From Talpa occidentalis (Eukaryota > Chordata > Mammalia > Eulipotyphla > Talpidae): DNA of 64,000 nt. Where the stretch lies: positions 101,682,083-101,746,082 of the forward strand of contig NW_023604861.1 in the NCBI RefSeq assembly GCF_014898055.3, in the 5' to 3' direction. This document shows, one piece after another, positions 59,571-64,000 of the stretch; the stretch's first letter is position 1; each line of letters opens with the position of its first letter. Both the position numbers and the translations under genes were made by a program. The notes beneath the pieces were generated by a model. It saw nothing but the letters and a program-made list of their open reading frames with translations. It had not been told where the DNA came from and did not search any database.

Positions 59571-60679
59571 TTGTTCGTAGGGTTCCAGAGACCTCCAAAA
59601 AAGGTGAAAAAGCTTGCTTCCATTGGCAGGACTGGACAGCCCAGCCAATGAAAAGTCCCTGGTACCCTCAAAAAGAGGAAAGCCCAGGTGGAGTCTAATG
59701 AGACCAACTTGTTCCTAAAGCCTACACGGACCGAATGTCAACAGTTCACTCTAAATCCTATATGGAGTATTCCAACGAAGCCAACTAAAATTGCTGCTTA
59801 GTTATTCTGCCCTGTGATTTTATGCAAAAATAGGCAATATGGTTTAAAAGTAAATTTAGTTTACAAACTTTTGCTATGCTATTCAAAAAATTTGGAATCA
59901 AGGTTAAAAAAATTTATTTTTACATAAGTTAAACCATTTTAAATTTTTTTTTCCTGCAATTTTGATATATTTACTGTCTTGTTCTGGCTAATGCCTCCAA
60001 ATGTTTTCTTTCGGCTTGGACTGATGAACTGTTTTTCCAGGACTGGAGGACTTTTGCTTTCCACAATGGACAATACCTGGAGGAACTGGTTTTCTTTCAC
60101 AATGAAACCCTAAAAAATTTTCATCTGAAACTATATCCCAGCATCCATATGTTTGATCTTCACCACCATGGAAATGGTGACAAAAAGTGAAAGGGAGGAA
60201 CTGTTAGGGGGAAATGATGTCCTGAGCTAATCCCATACAGGCTTTGTGGACTCTACCCCCACTCCAGACTAAAGCCATCAAGACATTGGGAAAGACAAAT
60301 CCCGTCACCACCAAAGGGAAGGTGGCTGGGACCTGAGGGTGGAGTTAAGCAGCCAGGTTGGGTATAAAAACCAAACACGTGGACCTTGGGGGGGCTCGCT
60401 ATCGCTAGCCTCGCTGCTTCACAGCTCCTGGCTTGCGTCCAGCTCTCAGGGTGCCATTTTGGGATTCCTGATCGGCGGATCGGGTAGGACTCATTTAAAA
60501 CTTTGTCTCCCACTTTTCTCCCTGAGCTGTACATTTCCTCATTTCCCCTTCCCTTGTAAATAAACCTTTTATTAACCTTTCGCGTGTACCTGCAGTAGAG
60601 CATTGATAAGTCCTTTTAAGCGCGTGGGTGAGGACCCACAGTCAGGCACCCCGTTTTGTATCGGGGTTGCTCTACAACA
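59571..60679 (+). mobile_element. ERV 3' fragment with LTR inside the SINE
   Basis: This insert of about 1.1 kb comprises roughly 630 bp of AT-rich internal sequence, a polypurine tract (AAAGTGAAAGGGAGGAAC, near 60185-60201), and an LTR of about 478 bp (60202-60679). The LTR begins TGTTAGGGGG and ends CTCTACAACA. It has a TATA box (60362-60370) and a polyadenylation signal AATAAA (60559-60564). No 5' LTR or target-site duplication is visible. The internal part holds no long open frame and is not functional. Confidence 0.65.
60202..60679 (+). mobile_element. ERV LTR (3')
   Basis: Its boundaries are set by the upstream polypurine tract and by the junction with the SINE. It carries GGTATAAAAACC and, about 200 bp later, AATAAACC, the U3-R order of a class I ERV LTR. 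The U5 ends with a GC-rich inverted pairing around CACCCCG and CGGGGTTG. Confidence 0.6.
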
Positions 60680-60819
60680 AGGGGAGCAGCAGGAGAGGTC
60701 TGCTTCGCCATGTGGGTTGCTCCCTGGCCAGCCGGGATTGAACCCACGCTGCAGAGGCTGCAGATTTGCTTCACAGTGCGGTGGTGCTTAACCCCCTGTG
60801 CCACCATTAACCAAACTAT

Positions 60820-61479
60820 TAATAGGTATGATTTGTTAATCAAATAAAGGCATTTTCAAATATTTAATAAATAAAACTTTCTTGTCAAGTATACTTTCTC
60901 AGGAATACTGAGAATGTAAAACGTGGGAATAAATCAAGAAAAGGCAGAGTCAAGAAGCAGAGGACTTAACCCAGGAAAGGGACAAAGTCAAGTCTTCCTA
61001 GGGTCAAGGTGAGTCCCAGTGCAGGTAGCCTGAGGGCAGCAGGAGAGTTAGGAGCATGCAAGATTATCTGATTGGGAGGAACTGGCTTGAGAGAACTGTA
61101 ACTCTGAAAGAGAGTTTACCAAAGAATTTGAATACATAGAAAAACTAAGCAAAATGTTTAACATGAGGAAATATTTAAATATTATGTGATGCATATTTCA
61201 TGAAGATCTGCTTCACCAGAATACCAAGGAAGAAGTCCCCAATGTGGGATAGGGCTAGCAGCACAAGTGTCAACTTTTAAAGAGCTCATGAATGTTGGGT
61301 GTTTTACAACAGGAGGGGTTAGGCAATTTCCAAAGATCATTAGCCGATATCTTTTAGGTCTGAGATTTTGAATTAATTCTTTCTAAGAAAAAAAAGCAGG
61401 GCTGGCAGAAAAGTCAATATAAAGTGGAATTCAGGGTTAGGGGCTTTGTGTAGTATCTGGAGAGGAAAAGCTGTTTACC
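60820..61479. other. End of L1/HAL1-like piece and unassigned sequence
   Basis: The first 50 bp continue the L1/HAL1-like text from 59443. The remainder is unassigned and may include decayed ERV sequence continuous with 61480. Confidence 0.4.
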
Positions 61480-62200
61480 TACATGTCCTCTGTTTCTAAT
61501 CCTGGAGGTGTTGCGCATTTGGGGTAAATTTCATTTGGAGATCTCCAAAAAGCTGGGCATTCCACTAAGAGTCAGTGGGCTTTTTTAGGTGAGAAATATT
61601 TGCTTAGGAGTACTTAGTATGGTCCTTTCCAACAGAGTTAGAGGAAATCCTTGAGCTGGTAGTATTTCCAATATAAAATCACTAGACTGTAGGTCATGAT
61701 GTTTGATGTCCTCATCTCCTGGCAGTGTACTGTGGAAGGAATCTCTTACTGGCTTAGTGTTATCAGTGAGAGTCTTAAGTTCCTGGCCACAATGGAGAAC
61801 ATCACCTTTGAAAAGAGTTGGTTCATAAGCCCCTTTATTCAAGTTCATAGACATTCTGGCAATAATTTGAAAGGGGGACAACTGATGTTTGCCCAAAAGA
61901 GTGGATTGTAGGTAACATAGAACCAATGCATTTGGCCAAGTTAAAGTATACTCTATTTAACATGGCTAGCCGGGTTTTTATTATTCCTGTAGTGCATTCT
62001 ACTAACACAGAAGACTGGGGGTGATATGCACATATAACGAACATGGGGGAAATACACCCTACACACTGAGATCTCTTAGTTTTCATTTAGAATTTTAGCC
62101 ATGAATCACTTTGCTTAGTCCCATAGTTCTGTGCACCAAGTAAACAAATTTGGGGAACCCAAAAGTTCCCCTTTTGGATAATTAAGTCTCAACTCAATTT
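61480..62200 (-). pseudogene. Decayed ERV pol, integrase C-terminal region
   Basis: On the minus strand two overlapping frames (62086-61835 and 61926-61585) read as the C-terminal half of a retroviral integrase of class I ERV type. A YHPQSS core-domain motif is followed by the LTDNTKPVRDSFH and LPGDEDIKHHDLQ stretches typical of ERV pol. A frameshift and stops break the frame, and the reverse transcriptase and env parts are not seen. It is opposite in direction to the ERV LTR at 60202, so it is probably a separate insertion. Non-functional relic. Confidence 0.8.
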
Positions 62201-62984
62201 GGACTAATTTAATTCATTTGGAAAGGATTCTGCAAGAGGAAGATCCATAAATATTCAACATAGAGCTTGTATGTGTGACAGGTGGGGGCCTATCATTCCC
62301 AACCCTCTTTGAGCACAATCTACCCACTTTCTTAAACCCAAATCTCCCACTGTTTGGTGGAGACAGAATTGCAGTACTCACTGAAAACCCTTGTACTCGA
62401 ACCTGGGAGCCAAATGTCCCACAAAGGCAGAGGAGGTGGAAACATTTCCTCATGAGAAAGGAAAGCTGTAGACAAAGGCAAAAAGGAAAAAGATGGCCTC
62501 CAAATAAAGGTATAAACATCCATGAAAGGGCAGGAGGTTCATATCCAGAAGCACTCACCACCACAATTCAGCACACAGAGGAGACAACCCAACTCAGTGG
62601 GCTGTGTGGGGAGAACAGCAGCCAGAGCCACAGTACTGCTGGGATGTGCTGAGGCTGGTCACTCTGGATCCTGCCAACTACACCAAGAACTGTCACCCAG
62701 AGGATGCCTAAGTCTGGTCAAGTTACAGCCACTGTGTTACAGCTTCAGAGTTACAGCCTGTGTGTCAAAGCAGAAGTGATTTGTTGAATTCAACCTTGGG
62801 CATGTCTTGCCTGTGTGGTTTCATTTTATTCTAGGCTGTGGACACATCCATGCGTGCCCCAACAGGCCTGGGCTCCTGGCACCTGGACACCTCAAGAACC
62901 TCACCCCTCTGTTTGGTTGTTCCCCAGATTGGAGAGGATTCCATGTTTTTTTATCTTTTTTCTTTTACTTATCACTAGATATCA
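62201..62984. other. Unassigned intergenic sequence, possibly ERV-derived
   Basis: No gene is recognised. Its position next to the pol relic makes further ERV remnants likely, but no motif confirms it. Confidence 0.3.
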
Positions 62985-63250
62985 TAAACTTGTAGCTTCA
63001 ATAACTGCTGGCAGGGCTGGTTTCTGGTAAGTCTTCTCGGCCTGCAGATGGTCACCTTCCGCTGTGTCCTCACAACACCTTTTCTCATGGGCACTGCCTT
63101 GCAGGTAACTCTCCTTCTTCTTCTAGCATCACTCATATTGGAATAGAACCTAGCCACATGATAGTTAACATTCTGAAATACTGGGGGTTAGGACTTCAAA
63201 TAAGTTTGGTGTGTGAGGGTCAGGGGACTACATTCCATCCATAACACATG
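62985..63250 (-). mobile_element. MaLR LTR fragment, antisense
   Basis: CTGCAGATGGTCACCTTCCG, CTGTGTCCTCACAACACC, then GGGGGTTAGGACTTCAAATA and TACATTCCATCCATAACAC form the reversed layout of an MLT1-like LTR. The middle is shortened. Confidence 0.7.
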
Positions 63251-63760
63251 GTAAAAACTGGAACACTACAAAATTATACACGTTGAAAAATACATCACCC
63301 ATCCACTCTGCTTCCAGTCTCATGTCCTTAAATCCACATCATCACTGCATTTTACATGCTTCTCAATTTAAGTTCCTTGAAGGCTGAGACTATGTAGTGT
63401 AGACATTGCAAAAAGAAGCTATGGGCCCGGTGATCTGCAGAGAGAGGTGGGAGCCAGATCCTAGAGGCAAATCTTTCTCTCCCTACCTAAGTGCCTCCCA
63501 GAAGGCATGAGGACAGGAGTCTTGCTGTTTGCTGAGAACACACCTCTGGGTGCAGCTATGAGCAGAGAAAAAAAAAAAATGGGAGGAATCATCATCCTAT
63601 AGAGCTCATCATGCAGAGAAGAAGGAAAAAGACCAAGGAAACAAACAAAACCCAAATTAAGTGGTCTGGAGATGTCCCAGTGTACTTTAAACTAGTGGAC
63701 AAAATATGTTGGCTACTATATTTACATTTTGAAAATTCTTTAAATTTATCACTACCTAAA
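63251..63760. other. Intergenic sequence
   Basis: No gene or repeat is recognised. Confidence 0.4.
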
Positions 63761-63764
63761 CTTT

Positions 63765-64000
63765 TTAAATTTTTAAATAATATCTTTTGGAGCTGTAATT
63801 CACATATCATAAAATTCATCTTTTGAAAGTATTCAATATAGTGCTTTTTAGTACAATCACAAGGTCATACAAATATCACCATCACTATCTAATTCTGGAA
63901 TGTTTTTATTAGACGTTCTGAAAGAAAACTAGTTCTCATTCGAGCCATTCCATTCCCCATTTCTCCTAGCTGGTGACAACCACTAATCTCCTTTCAGCAG
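63765..64000 (-). mobile_element. Old L1 3' UTR, antisense, running off the window
   Basis: GGAGCTGTAATTCACATATC, AATTCATCTTTTGAAAGTAT, CATCACTATCTAATTCTGGA and GGTGACAACCACTAATCTCC are the reverse of old L1 3' UTR text. It continues beyond the right edge. Confidence 0.8.

Larger units (their letters stand above)
59444..60807 (-). mobile_element. Reverse SINE interrupted by an ERV fragment (copy 17)
   Basis: The plus strand has the reversed SINE 3' half at 59444-59570 (TAAGATTTATTTATTTATGC to CACTGCT) and the reversed 5' half at 60680-60807 (AGGGGAGCAGCAGGAGAGGT to GTGCCACCAT). In an intact copy these join as CACTGCTGAGGGGAGCAGC. Flanks TAACTAAACTAT (59432-59443) and TAACCAAACTAT (60808-60819) form a 12-bp duplication with one mismatch, showing that the halves were one insertion. 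About 12 bases of the SINE head are absent. Confidence 0.9.

Noticed and set aside
61585..62086. Two overlapping minus-strand frames as a functional viral-type gene
   Set aside because: They are frameshifted remnants of one ERV integrase region with no start, no upstream pol and no env.

Overview
The window is nuclear DNA of a placental mammal. It has intron-dominated sequence, many tRNA-derived SINEs with poly(A) tails and target-site duplications, L1 LINEs of several ages, MIR and L2 relics, MaLR and class I ERV LTRs, a ribosomal-protein retropseudogene, and one CpG island holding a vertebrate first coding exon. The species cannot be fixed from sequence alone. The dominant SINE (head GGCCTCCCYGGTGGCGCA, tail AAATAAATCTT) is not one I can match to primate Alu, rodent B1/B2, carnivore, equid ERE, ruminant/cetacean CHR or vespertilionid VES consensus as I remember them. 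A less-sampled laurasiatherian lineage such as pangolin is possible by elimination, but this is weak.

The only protein-coding gene supported is TBC1D8, on the minus strand. Its first coding exon (54768-54894) lies in a CpG island of about 1.1 kb (54280-55350). It encodes the family-specific N-terminus starting [17 protein letters not shown] and ends in a GTAAGG splice donor. The layout follows from this. Positions 1-54767 are part of the large first intron, read right to left. About 54895-55350 is the 5' leader and promoter. Positions 55350-64000 are upstream intergenic sequence. No further TBC1D8 exon was recognised, so exon 2 is probably beyond the left end.

The intron is built from repeats. 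There are 15 near-complete SINE copies in two subfamilies, all on the plus strand and so antisense to TBC1D8. An old L1 at about 14560-18914 is interrupted by two LTR-like insertions. A second L1 spans about 27130-30900. A young 5'-truncated L1 at 12998-13553 carries an apparent 3' transduction inside one 16-bp target-site duplication. An RPL23A retropseudogene (about 30980-31715) is split by a SINE. Two MaLR LTRs on the plus strand, one intronic and one intergenic, two pairs of unassigned LTR-like repeats, and MIR, L2 and DNA-transposon relics fill in the rest.

The intergenic part has two reverse-oriented SINEs, one of them broken by a 1.1-kb ERV 3' fragment. That composite itself sits in an old L1/HAL1-like piece, giving a three-level nest. 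A decayed ERV integrase region lies on the minus strand at 61480-62200. No operons, CRISPR arrays, tRNA or rRNA genes, or bacterial-type systems are present. I found no convincing new biological system. The points most worth following are the complete antisense bias of the SINEs, the L1 3' transduction, and the resemblance of the SINE 3' half to an LTR polyadenylation region.
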